NCBI RefSeq assembly: GCF_040712315.1
Contig: NC_134017.1
Coordinates: forward strand, 8,896,001 to 8,960,000
DNA length: 64,000 nt
Direction: 5' to 3'
Source of the DNA: Castanea sativa
Lineage: Eukaryota; Streptophyta; Magnoliopsida; Fagales; Fagaceae
Made by a program: the position numbers and the translations under genes. The notes under the pieces were generated by a model. That model was given only the letters and a program-made list of their open reading frames with translations, had not been told where the DNA came from and searched no databases. Every line of letters begins with the position of its first letter. Position 1 is the first letter of the stretch. Positions 1-10,019 of the stretch are shown here, piece by piece.

Positions 1-220
1 GTTGTGAGGGAGTTGATCACTGCGCAGCCTGACTCATCTCAAATTGTGCTTGATGGGGGTGAGACTGTTTTGCACATATGTGTTAAATACAACCAAATAG
101 AGGCTCTTAAATTGCTGGTGGAATCTTTGAGTGACGAAGGGGATTTTCTCAATTCCAAAGACCATGATGGTGGCAATACTATCTTGCATTTAGCTGTGAT
201 GCTAAAGCAAACAAAGGTAG

Positions 221-257
<37 letters not shown>

Positions 258-1166
258 ATCTACTCATATGTAATTTCTAAAAAAAAAAAAAATTGCTCAA
301 AACTATAATGCTATAAGTTTTTGCAGATAGTTAAATACTTGCTTTCAGTGTCTAAAGTGAAAGATGGAGCGTATTCATTGAACCAGATGGGTTTTACAGC
401 CTTAGAAGTCTTAGATCACTGTCCAGAAGACTTGAAAAATGTCACCATTCGAAACATTTTATTAGATGCTGGGATTGAAAGAGCAAGGAACCAAACTAAT
501 CTTCAACCACCATTAACAGTAGTTGTTGATCACCATGAACCAGTGCAGTCAAGCAAGAAGTGGTGGACGAAATGGTTAGAATACTTGAGCTACCGAGGTG
601 ATTGGTTAGAAGAGATGCGTGGTACATTAATGTTGGTAGCTACTGTTATCACAACTATCACGTTTCAACCTATAGTTAATCCCCCAGGTGGAGTTTCGCA
701 AACAAATAAAACCTTAAGTGTTGAGAGTTATGGAAACAGATATAGTATTATTACATGTCCAGCCGGAACCTCGGTCTTAGCCTGTAATGCTGATCAGTAC
801 TTCAGGTACTCAATTTTCTTGATTTCCAATACTATCTCTTTCACTGCATCGTTGTGTGTCACCTTTTTGCTTATTAGTGGATTTCCTCTCAGGAATAAGC
901 TTTGTATGGGGGTCTTGACACTTCTCATGTGTACCACTCTCACGTTCCTAGCCTTGGCCTATATAATTGCATTCTGCCTGCTTTTACCAGATCGACCTTA
1001 TTTTTATGATACTTATAGAACTGAGCCAATGTTCATCCTAATAATGTGGGTTCTGTTACGTTTGATGGCTGTGGTTGGTATCGTTCTTCTGATTCACACA
1101 ATTCGCTTTCTCGCCTGGCTGGTAGCGAAGATACGAAAGTTCACCTTATACATGCAAAAACGCTAA
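1..1166 (+). CDS. Ankyrin-repeat/PGG-domain membrane protein (copy 1, 5' truncated by window)
   Basis: The coding sequence is join(1..216, 327..1166), open at the left edge. Exon 1 ends at a GT donor (217) and exon 2 follows a TTGCAG acceptor (326). Both junctions are phase 0, giving about 351 visible residues and a TAA stop. Exon 1 holds the last ankyrin units (ETVLHICVKYN, NTILHLAVMLKQ). Exon 2 has the linker (GFTALEVLDH), the PGG-domain entry (RGDWLEEMRGTLMLVATVI), the NPPGG signature, and then about four hydrophobic membrane segments with a basic tail. This is the architecture of plant ITN1/BDA1-like ankyrin membrane proteins, a family linked to stress and defence signalling, so a signalling role is inferred from the family. 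A long T run (about 223-255) lies in the intron. It is the least damaged of three related copies; the others start at 27658 and 47115. Confidence 0.88.
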
Positions 1167-2316
1167 TAATTAAGTTGGACAATCAGAATTGGAACAATTC
1201 GAATCTAAGATCTGAAGCTGCAATTTCTATTACTAGTTGAAATTTAATCGTCTTTTGGATTGTAAGTGACGTGGCAAGTTATATAGTGTTCAACTTGCTA
1301 TCAGTAACAGATTGGTATCACAATGTATTGACTACTTTCCAAATCCTGTCGGTCTTTTCGGTTTTTTTTTTTTTTTCCTTCTTGTTGGAATGAAAGTTCA
1401 AACTATGATCACATGTATTTGGTTGTACTTTTTAAAGATTATATGTAACAGTGTAGAGTTATTGGTTTGTAAAATTTCTCATTTAACAAAGGTTGGTGAT
1501 GGAGAGTGCAAGGGATTCAATCACTTTAGATTGGACCTGTAAGAGTATTTAAATCAACCTCAACGCCATTTTACCCAAATTTTGTCTAAAAAGCTATTTT
1601 AAGGAACTTATTTGTAGATACTTCTATATCAGACTCAATATTTATTTATCTATTTTATTAAAATATTATTTTCTTTCTCCTCACACTCCTCCATCCTTAA
1701 TTCTCCTAAACCAGCCACTATCACACTCCTCCACACTAAAATCACCATCGCCTACCCCAGTCACCATGACACTCCTTTGTACTAAAAAACCAATCATTGC
1801 CGCTCAACAAACACACAGAAAAATTGTTATTGGACTAGAAAAATCGTTATTTAAAAATTCTATGTTTTTAATAAAAACTAGAAATGATGTATGGGATTTG
1901 GCCGGACTAGAAGGGATTTTCATATTGTTATTGGATCCTCTACATATTCTTTCCATTTTGTACGACGTTTGCAGTCAAATTCCCTCATAAATATTGAGAT
2001 TATCAAATTTAAATATGGTAATGATTTTGATCCTAAGCTCTAATTCAAATTTTAAGCTATTCTACCAATTTATAGACCAATTGTGTACATGATTAGCAAA
2101 TTACCAATAGTAGGCATAGACAAACAGCAAAATCAGCACAATCACAGCAAATTAAATACACAATACCAATTTCAGCATGGTTCAAACTCAGACTCAAGAC
2201 GATGTTCACTGGGAAGTGGGAAGCTCCAGTTTCCCCTAGGTAGGACCTACGTCTCCAAATGCAAAATAAAAAATATCTTTTGTTTTTAAAAATAGAGAAG
2301 GCTTCTATGAAATAGA
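1167..2316. other. Non-coding 3' flank of copy 1
   Basis: This stretch is AT-rich with short T runs, and no convincing coding potential was seen in either strand. The last 40 bases before the CACTA element (…gcttctatgaaataga) resemble positions 44731-44755, which lack the transposon. That makes it part of the duplicated flank shared by the gene copies. Confidence 0.6.
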
Positions 2317-2329
2317 CACTACAAAAAAA
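2317..2329 (+). repeat. CACTA left terminal inverted repeat
   Basis: CACTACAAAAAAA is a perfect 13-bp inverse of 21403-21415. The CACTA terminal motif is where the family's transposase cuts. Confidence 0.95.
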
Positions 2330-3030
2330 TCGTCCTGTCCCAGCGTTTTTTTCCCAGCGCTTTTAAAAACCGCTGTAATAGATAAGCCTGTACCAACGTT
2401 TTTTGAAAGCGCTGGTATAGGAAACCCTATTACGGCAGCTCAATACCGGCGTTTTAAAAATCGCTGCAATAGGAGGTCTATAGCGGCGATTTTCAAAAAC
2501 GCTGGTACAGGATGCCTTATTGCGCTGGAATAGGGTTATTGATTTCCCTTTTGGGAAAAGACCTATCCCGGCGCTTTTAAAAGCGCTGGAATAGAGTACA
2601 CCTATTCCAGCGCTTCAAAAAGCGCTGGGATAGGTCTTTTCCCAAAAGGGAATGAAGAGACCTATCCCAGCGCTTCAAAAAGCGCTGGAATAGGTGAACC
2701 CTATCCCAGCGCTTTTAAAAGCGCTGGGATAGGCCTCTTTCCATAAGGGCATGGAGAGACCTATCCCAGCGCTTCAAAAAGCGCTGGAATAGGTGAACCC
2801 TATCCCAGCGCTTTTAAAAGCGCTGGGATAGGCCTCTTTCCATAAGGGCATGGAGCGACCTATCCCGGCGCTTTTAAAAGCGTTGGAATAGGGTCTACCT
2901 ATTCTAGCGCTTCGAAAAGCGCCGGGATAGGTCTCCCCATTCCCTTATGGAAAGAAGCCTATCCCGGCGCTTTTTGAAGCGCTGGAATAGGTGTACCCTA
3001 TTCCAGCGCTCCAAAAGCGCTGGGATAGGT
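2330..3030. repeat. CACTA left subterminal palindromic repeats
   Basis: About 700 bp are built almost wholly from variants of CC(T)ATCCCAGCGCTT followed by its inverse AAGCGCTGGGATAGG, so each unit is a short hairpin. Pairs are separated by linkers such as CTTTTCCCAAAAGGG and CCATAAGGGCATGGAG. The same AGCGC core recurs at the right end (20833-21402). In En/Spm-type elements the subterminal repeats are bound by the TnpA-type protein, so a binding-site role is likely but inferred. Confidence 0.88.
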
Positions 3031-3139
3031 CACCTATAGTGTATTTTTTTAGTTAATCAATTATATGGGTCTTAATGGATAAACCCACTAATGCCCACTA
3101 AAATCCATCTAAAATTTAAATAAATAACGTAAAATCTAA

Positions 3140-4009
3140 ATTTCTAGAAAATTAACAAAATAGCTCTGAAACTAAAAAAAAAAAAAGACCAAAATACTCC
3201 CGAAACCTAAAAATTACAAAAATACACCTAAAACCCAAAAAATGACCAAAATGCTCCTAAAGTCCAAAGAATGACCAAAATACCCTCGTAACCTAAAAAT
3301 GACCAAAATACCCCCAAAATACCAACAAAAAAAAAATGATTGAAATACCCCTAAAACCGATAAAATGACCAAAATACCCCCAAAACCTAAAAATTACCAC
3401 AGTACCCCTGACATCCAAAAAATGACCAAAATACCCCCAAAACCTAAAAATGACCAAAATACCCCTGAAATCCATAAAATGACCAAAATACCCCCTGGAA
3501 CCTAAAAAATGACCAAAATACCCTCGAAACCTAAAAAATAGCGAAAATAACCCGAAGCCTAAAAAGTGATCAAAATAACCTTGAAACCTAAAAATGACCA
3601 GAATACCCCCTGAAGCCTAAAAATTGAGGAAAATAGTCCTGAAACCTAAAAATGACCAAATTACCCCCCTAAAACTATAAAATGACCAAAATACCCCCTA
3701 AACCTAAAAAATGACTAGAATACCGCAAAAACCTAAAAAATGATCAAAATACCCTCAAACCTATAAAGTGACGAAAATACCCCTAAACCTTTGAAATGAC
3801 CCAAATAAACCCAAAACCTCAAAAATGGCTACAAACAACTTGTAACCTCTAAAATTACCAAAAATACCGTGAAACCCCTAAAACGACCAAAATACCTCTA
3901 AACCTATAAAACAACCAAAATACCCCTCAAAATATCTAAAATGACCAACATACCACTAATCCTATAAGATGAACAAAATACACCCAAAGCCTCCAAAATT
4001 ACCAAAATA
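3140..4009. repeat. Minisatellite, left arm (about 30-bp unit)
   Basis: Some 25-30 diverged copies of a unit close to AATGACCAAAATACCCCCAA plus AACCTAAA lie head to tail. Because the period is near a multiple of three, long artificial reading frames appear (repeating GYFGHF or GILVIF). These are not genes. The polarity reverses sharply near 4009. Confidence 0.9.
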
Positions 4010-4790
4010 GGGGTTTAGGAGGTATTTTGGTCATTTTGTTATGTTTAGGGAGTATTTTGGTCATTTCTCAGTTTTAGGGGGGATTTTGGAAATTTTTTAG
4101 GTTTAGGGTGTATTTTTATCGACTTACAGGTTTAAGGGGCATTTTTGTCATTTTATAGGTTTCGGGGTATTTTGGTCATTTTTTAGGTTTTAAGGATATT
4201 TTGGTCATTTTAAGGTTTAGGGGTTATTTTGGTCATAAGTAGGTTTTAGGGGTATTTTGGTCATTTTTTAAGTTTCAGGTGGTATTTTAATTAATTTTTT
4301 GGTTTCAAAGGTATTTTGGACATTTTTTTTTTTATTTTGGGGGTATTTTGGTCATTTTTAGGTTTCGGTGGTATTTTGGTCATTTTTTAGGTTTTAGGGG
4401 TTTTAGTCATTTTCTATATTTCGAAAGTATTCTTGTAATTTATAGGTTTCAGGAGTGTTTTGGTCATTTTAGTGGTTTCGGGGGTATTTTGGTCATTGTT
4501 AGGTTTTAGGGGTATTTTGGTCATTTTGTTTTGTTTTAGGGGTATTTTGGCCATTTTATGGGTTTTAGGGGTATTTTGGTCATTTTTAGATTTTTGGGGT
4601 ATTTTGATCTTTTTTTGGATTTTGGGGATATTTTGGTCATTTTTTTTGGGTTTCGAGGGTATTTTGGTCATTTTGTAGGTTTCGTGGTTATTTTGGTAAT
4701 TTTGAGGTCTTGGGGTATTTTGGTCATTTTTGAAGATTTTAGAGTACTTTGGTCATTTACACTTTAGGGGCATTTTGGTAATTGGGTAAT
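4010..4790. repeat. Minisatellite, right arm (inverted orientation)
   Basis: The reverse complement of the left-arm unit (GGGGTATTTTGGTCATTTTT plus AGGTTTTA) is repeated about 25 times. With the left arm it makes an imperfect 1.65 kb inverted repeat that could fold into a long hairpin. The last 80 bp before 4900 (TTTTAATGGGCAAATG) weakly resemble the inverse of 3060-3110, so the inverted structure may extend past the array. Confidence 0.9.
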
Positions 4791-4919
4791 TGGATGGGTT
4801 GGGGTTTACCTATAATAATTGGGTTGGATTGGATTTTGGTTAAAAGCAATTAGTTAAATGAGTTTTAATGGGCAAATGAATTTTATATGCCCAACCCAAT
4901 TAAAATATTAAATTATATT

Positions 4920-5595
4920 TTAATATTGTTGGTCCTCGAGTCTCATCTTACATTTTTTTTATAGCTATTACATTATATTTTACTAATTTTTAGTGAGGAA
5001 TTATATTTTATTAATTTGAAGTATTAAATTAAAATATATTAAATTAAATTAAATTTTGTTAAATTGAATTATTAAAAAATATTTTTATTAATTAATGTAA
5101 TTCATTTTATTAATTTGTATTGTTAAATTATATTTTATTAATTTGAAGTATTATATTAAATCTTATTAATTATTAAATTATACTCAATTAATTTGTAGTA
5201 TTAAAATATATTTACATAATTGGAAGTATTAATTATATTGTTATTCATTAGTAAATTATATTACTGGATTTGACAATTGTAGTATTAAATTTAATTTTAG
5301 TAATTTAAGTATTAAATTATATTTTTTAATTATTAAATTATATTTTATTAATTTGAAGTATTAAATATTATTTTATTAATAAAATCCTGAAGAGCTATTA
5401 AGGCGGGCTTGATTTTCGCCACAACAAGTTATATTTCCGTCATAATAAACCTTAGCCTACTCTTTGTTTATTGCAGCAGCTTTAAGTTTGCTATAATAGG
5501 TCAAAATGTTCTCACAATAAAAATCTGCTGAATTCCCTCTAAAACTCTTTAGTTCCCACCAAAAAACTTGGTAAAAAATTGGGTCTCTTTCTCAC
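4920..5595. repeat. AT-rich block, copy A of an internal duplication
   Basis: A block of roughly 670 bp matches 8371-9052 in the same orientation. Shared landmarks in order are TTACATTATATTTTA, GGAATTATATTTTATTAATT, AGAGCTATTAAGGCGGGCTT, TTTTCGCCACAACAAG and CCCACCAAAA. The copies differ by indels and substitutions, so the duplication is not very recent. The two copies bracket the PPR-like fragment. Confidence 0.85.
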
Positions 5596-6109
5596 TCAAA
5601 CCAAACCATCTGACTCCCAAACACTCTCTACCTTATTCTCCCTCACTCTCATCACTGTACCCTCGCCAGTTGGACTACTGAACCACCATTGTTCTCTCCG
5701 CCGCCGGTCCAACAATCCCCCGATCTAGAGAGGAACAACCTCATTCTCCCTCACTCCCTCCCTCACTCTCCATCACACTCCATCGGCCTTGCCTTCTGCC
5801 GTCGACACCACCACCTCCAACAACACAGCCACCGCAGCCATCCTCAGTCTCCTTCCCTACCTCAGCCGCTTGACACACCCTTGACGGTATACCTTCCACT
5901 CTTTATTTATTTATCACTTTTTTGTTTTTTTTTTCATAAAATATTTGTCTTGGGTTTTTGGTTTTTGATTTTTGAATGTTTTAGGAATAGGATCGCTCTA
6001 GTGTGCTTAGCATTGGATTGGCTCATATTATCAATTATTCATTGTTATTAAAATTGGTGTTATGTCATTCTCAAGTGTTCCCATTTGTTGGATAAGACTT
6101 TTCTCATGC
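5596..6109 (+). other. C/T-rich leader-like stretch before the PPR fragment
   Basis: Pyrimidine-rich sequence (CTCCCTCACTCTC and similar) runs over 5600-5880, followed by T-rich sequence. It looks like a plant 5' untranslated leader attached to the downstream captured fragment. A short open frame from 5689 is proline/serine-rich low-complexity sequence and is not claimed as a gene. Confidence 0.4.
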
Positions 6110-6509
6110 CTCTATGAAGGACCTCCTTTTAGATTTATCTGATATAGTACCCGATACTGCTCGTAGATTTTTGAGGGTCTTGGTGTTGAAACCCGAAAAT
6201 GTGCTTGAAATATTATTGGGTTTTCAATGTGAGAGTGGGAAAGTTGGGATTAAAGCTAGAAAGGTTGAGTCTTTGTGGGAAATTTTCAAGTGGGCTAATG
6301 AACAGGATAATAGTTTTAAGCATCTCCCTTGGTTGCGTGAAGTCTTGGCCTTGTTGCTTGTCCATGTGGGGATGCTTAGGGAATCTGAATTTTTGCTTTG
6401 TAAAATTGAAAGTCAAGGAATTTCATTGGGTAGTCATGAAATTTTTGGTAATTTGAAAGTTGGGTTTGTTGTTATATTGATAATTAAAAAAGAAAAGGTA
6501 AATAAATAA
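6110..6509 (+). pseudogene. Captured fragment of a pentatricopeptide-repeat (PPR) protein gene
   Basis: An open frame from ATG 6114 encodes about 115 residues with gene-like composition: PENVLEILLGFQ, KVESLWEIFKWANEQ, FKHLPWLREVLALLLVHVGM, ESEFLLCKIESQG, GSHEIFGNL. This resembles the N-terminal region of plant organellar PPR proteins of the Arabidopsis At5g15280 type (pattern PEDVLEL, ALWEIFRWA, FKHLP). Similarity stops near 6456, after which the frame runs into AT-rich sequence and a stop at 6507. The complete PPR tract is absent, so it cannot be a working PPR protein. It sits inside the CACTA element well away from the transposase genes, as expected for gene capture. The family assignment rests on remembered sequence patterns and should be confirmed by a protein search. 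Confidence 0.6.
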
Positions 6510-6745
6510 TATTGATCAACTAGTTGGGTTTGTTGTGGCTTATTAGATGTCCAGCTTAGGTTCCACCATGTTGGATGTTAGATCCTGTATGTAAGTTTGA
6601 CATGATTACATGCATATTGTATAGAAATTAAATGATCCATGTTATTTGACTCTCCATTTATACGTGTTAGCATATCTAGTTCCAATGTTATTTTGTAAGT
6701 GTCATTTTAATTGTAGGCAGTTATCCTTGACATGATTACTTTCAG
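6510..6745. other. Non-coding, intron-like AT-rich sequence
   Basis: No coding features were seen. It ends in TTACTTTCAG, a plausible splice acceptor for the exon-like segment that follows. Confidence 0.4.
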
Positions 6746-6838
6746 GATGCAAATTGTGGTTACGCTCTGCTAATATCTCTCAAAGAGCTTGTTAAGGATG
6801 GTTTGTTCATGAAGGAGGAGCTATCTAAACAACTGTGA
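6746..6838 (+). pseudogene. Exon-like segment of unknown origin
   Basis: After a TTTCAG acceptor, 30 codons are open to a TGA (6836-6838): GYALLISLKELVKDGLFMKE is the central part. The composition is that of a normal soluble protein rather than of repeat sequence, and the acceptor fits. I do not recognise the family. It may be the last exon of the captured transcript that includes the PPR-like piece, or a separate capture. Confidence 0.35.
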
Positions 6839-8370
6839 GGACTTTTAACTTATGACTGCACCAAGACATTAAGCTATGGTTCTTCATTTATGTCTCTCTG
6901 TTTTTGGCAGTCAAGTGTCAAGATACTCATGATGACTAGATTTTTAGTTTGTAATATGATGAGTTTCTTCTTTTGGTTGTATTTTTATTTGGAGTAATTG
7001 CAATCTGTTCTGTGTTTACTCACGGAAAAAAAAATTGCAATTTCTTCTATTGTTTATATTAGGAAGCACTTCATGATGTTGGAGTTGGACAAAACTTTGG
7101 TCTTTTCTCACTATGAAATATGAATATAGTTACTGACATCAATTTCAGCATGATTGTGTTTTTATTATTATTTAAATTGTAACATGATGTTTTATGCATT
7201 TAACCTTTTTTTTTTGTGCCCTTTCTTTTCCCCCCTAGTTTTGCATCTCTTAAATTGTATATCTTAAAATACTGTAAGAAACTCACACTAAATGCCCTTT
7301 ACAACTTCAGAGTTTAGAGTTCAGACAGTTTTGTTTAACCTCTTCGGATTGCAAAATGCAGAACATGTATACATGGACATTAGAAAATAAGTGGAAAGGA
7401 TTTTAAAGAATTGTAAATATGTAGGAGTAAACATTGGTAAGTGTAGGTGCTAGTAAAAATGAACATGCAAGGCAAGTGAAAGTGCAAGAATAAAAATTTA
7501 AGGGCTCATGAAGGCCAAACAGGAAGTGTTAAATTAAATATTTAATCACTTGTCTACTTCACGTAAAAAAACATTGAAGTATTAAATATTTATTAATCAA
7601 AAGCTTTTGTCCAAGTGATTAATATTTGTCCAAGCTAATTAAATTTGTCCAAGTGATTAATATTTAATTTAATTAGTTGGATTAATGTTACATGTTAAAC
7701 AAAAGCTTGTCTACTTCACGTAAAAAAACATTTAATCACTTACCAAGCATTATATAAAGACATGATTGCATGGGGAAGAGGAGAGTGGTAGGCAAAATGA
7801 GCATGTATATAAAGACTTTGTTGTCTTAACTTGGTACAATCTAGTGCTTCAAAGGACCACTCTAGATTGGTGGTCTGCACCAATTAGAACCTTATATTAT
7901 GATTTAATTAGCTGGAAATAGATTCAATTTGTGGTTCATAATGTAGCAGAAAAAAAGTTCTTGCTAAAAATTATGGCCTTGTGGGCATTATTAGAATTGT
8001 TTATAAGACCATTGGCTGTTTTGGTATCCCGTGGGACTGAATCTATTGGCTGCAGTACATGCATCTCTTTTAAAAAGGTATTTGTTTTTGTCTTTTTTTT
8101 TTTTCTTTTTTGGGGGTTACTTTTTTAGAACTTGGTCCCCTTTGTTCTTGGGTATTTCTAGTACAACCATTAACTTTAATATTTTTATTTTTATTGTCAT
8201 AATGTTTATTGGGTTCTCTTCACCTAGACTCTTGTAATTAATAGTAGGACACTTCCCCCTATATGTTGATACCCCTATATAGATTTATGTGTAACAGTCT
8301 AGGAATTAAATACTTTCCATACATTTGAGTGAACCTTCTTTCTAATAAGCTATTCTCTTACCTCCAGTAT
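6839..8370. other. CACTA interior without a clear gene
   Basis: Mostly AT-rich. A short repeated phrase, TTGTCTACTTCACGTAAAAAAACATT, occurs near 7550 and 7709 with AATTAATATTTGTCCAAG-type copies between. Positions 7931-8075 keep a gene-like open stretch (MALWALLELFIRPLAVLVSR) just before a T-rich tract. It may be another captured exon, but I cannot identify it. Confidence 0.4.
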
Positions 8371-9052
8371 CAACTTACATTTTTTTTTTTTCTAGTTATT
8401 ACATTATATTTTAGTAATTTGTAGCAAGGAATTATATTTTATTAATTTGAACTATGAAATTAAAATATATTAAATTGGTTTGAAGTATTAATTTCAATTA
8501 AATTTTGTTAAATTGAATTATGAAAATATATTTCTATTAATTAATACATTTCATTTTATTATTTTGTAGTGTTAAATTATATTTTATTAAATCTTATTAA
8601 TTATTACACTATTCTCAATTAATTTGTAGTATTAAAATATATTTACATAATTGGAAGTATTAATTATATTGTTATTAATTACTAAATTATATTTTATTGG
8701 CAATTGTAGTATTAAATTGCATTTTAGTTTTTCTCAAAAAAAAATTTTGCATTTTAGTAATTTGAATGGATTAAATTCAATATTTATTAATTTGTAGGAT
8801 TAAATTATAATTTTTTAAATATTATTTTATTGAAAAAATCTGTAAAGAGCTATTAAGGCGGGCTTAATTTTCGCCACAACAAGTTATATTCCCGTCATAA
8901 TAACTCCAAGCCTACTCTTTCTTTATTGCGGCAGCTTTAAAATTCTGAATGTTGTCACAATAGGTCAAAATGTTGTCACAATAAAAATTCTGAATTCTCT
9001 CTAAAACTCTTGAGTTCCCACCAAAACACTTAGTAAAAAAAATTAGATCTTT
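8371..9052. repeat. AT-rich block, copy B of the internal duplication
   Basis: A direct repeat of 4920-5595, including the ATTAAGGCGGGCTTAATTTT and CGCCACAACAAG landmarks. It carries its own indels and extra T and A runs. Confidence 0.85.
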
Positions 9053-9435
9053 TTACTCTTTTTACTCCAAATATTTTTCATGATTTCAGTGTTACAAATA
9101 GTGATTCATATTTATAATGATCAAGTCAAAAAATAATAATTACAATGAATTAGATTTTCATTAAAAAAAAAATTTTACTATAATGAAGTAGAGGCTTCAT
9201 GGACAGAACAAATTAAGTATATAGTAAGATTATATTGGGAAATTGAATGTATCATATTAGGGTTTGTTGGGGGCAATATTATAAATTTGGTGTAAACTCT
9301 CATTTTCCTTACTTCTTTGTGCTAATATTGACAAACAACGTAAATCTTTGTGCTAATGAAAAAAGATAGAGATTATTTTGGGACTAAGGCTTTGTTGTTG
9401 CTTCATGAGATAATTTCTGCCTATATAGGTTGCAG

Positions 9436-9515
9436 GAGTTGCTGTGATCTTTGAGGTGCAAAGAAGTGCTAGATCAGAAGCCAGAAAGGAGGAAGTACAC
9501 AAACAAGAAGTTGAG
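9436..9515 (+). pseudogene. Captured exon of an OPA3-like gene
   Basis: The segment is bounded by a TTGCAG acceptor (ending 9435) and a GAG|GTGATA donor (9516). It encodes VAVIFEVQRSARSEARKEE followed by HKQEVE in one frame. That pattern is characteristic of plant OPA3-like proteins (mitochondrial, optic atrophy 3 family), just before their C-terminal coiled coil. No other OPA3 exon was found nearby, so it is an isolated captured exon and cannot encode the protein by itself. Intact splice sites mean it could still be spliced into a CACTA transcript. The family match is from memory of the family pattern. Confidence 0.6.
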
Positions 9516-10019
9516 GTGATATGGACAAATATATTTTATGTTAAAAAAATGAAGTTTTTTTTTTCTTGAAAAATGTCAAGATTACAAAAAAGGAAGTTGA
9601 ATATCGATTTGAAAGAAATATTAAGATACTATGATTAGATTGGAAGAGGGTATATATAATAGTAATTGGGTTAGTAACAAGTAAAGTATGGATTTTGGAA
9701 AGTCCCACATTATAGTTAAGTATAGATTTGGATGGGTTTATTTTGGGTCTCGTTATCTAATAGTAACTGGGTTAGTAACAAGTAAATACATGGAGAGAAA
9801 AGGTGGAGTATTTTATATTGGGAGTGTTGTTTGTTTTGTGAATATTGTGTTCTTGTTGTTCAATTTGTTGTCAATTCCTCACATTTTGTCTAAGTAAATT
9901 CATATAGTATGTTGTGGTGGGTTGTTGATTTGTTTATTTTGTGATTGTTACATTTTTGAAACTCGATGTGCAATGGTGAAATTGTAGTGTAGGTGCACTT
10001 CATAATTTGGCACATATCA
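9516..10019 (+). promoter_or_regulatory. Upstream region of the CACTA transposase
   Basis: Contains a TATA-like GGGTATATATAATAG near 9648 and two copies of AGTAA(T/C)TGGGTTAGTAACAAG about 100 bp apart (near 9661 and 9762). No other gene is seen between the OPA3-like exon and the transposase start, so the promoter or 5' leader probably lies here. This is inferred from position and the TATA-like motif only. Confidence 0.4.

Noticed and set aside
2330..3030. Regular palindromic repeats resembling a CRISPR array
   Set aside because: The units are abutting hairpins with low-complexity linkers inside CACTA ends of a plant genome. There are no unique spacers and no cas genes.
3293..4767. Several long open frames encoding repeated GYFGHF or GILVIF motifs
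   Set aside because: They arise from the minisatellite whose period is near 30 bp. They occur on both strands and in several frames, and have no start context or conserved domain.
9993..10019. Upstream in-frame ATG for the CACTA transposase
   Set aside because: It adds nine residues before the conserved Transpos_assoc start (MDKSWM). The start at 10020 fits the family better, although the longer form cannot be excluded.
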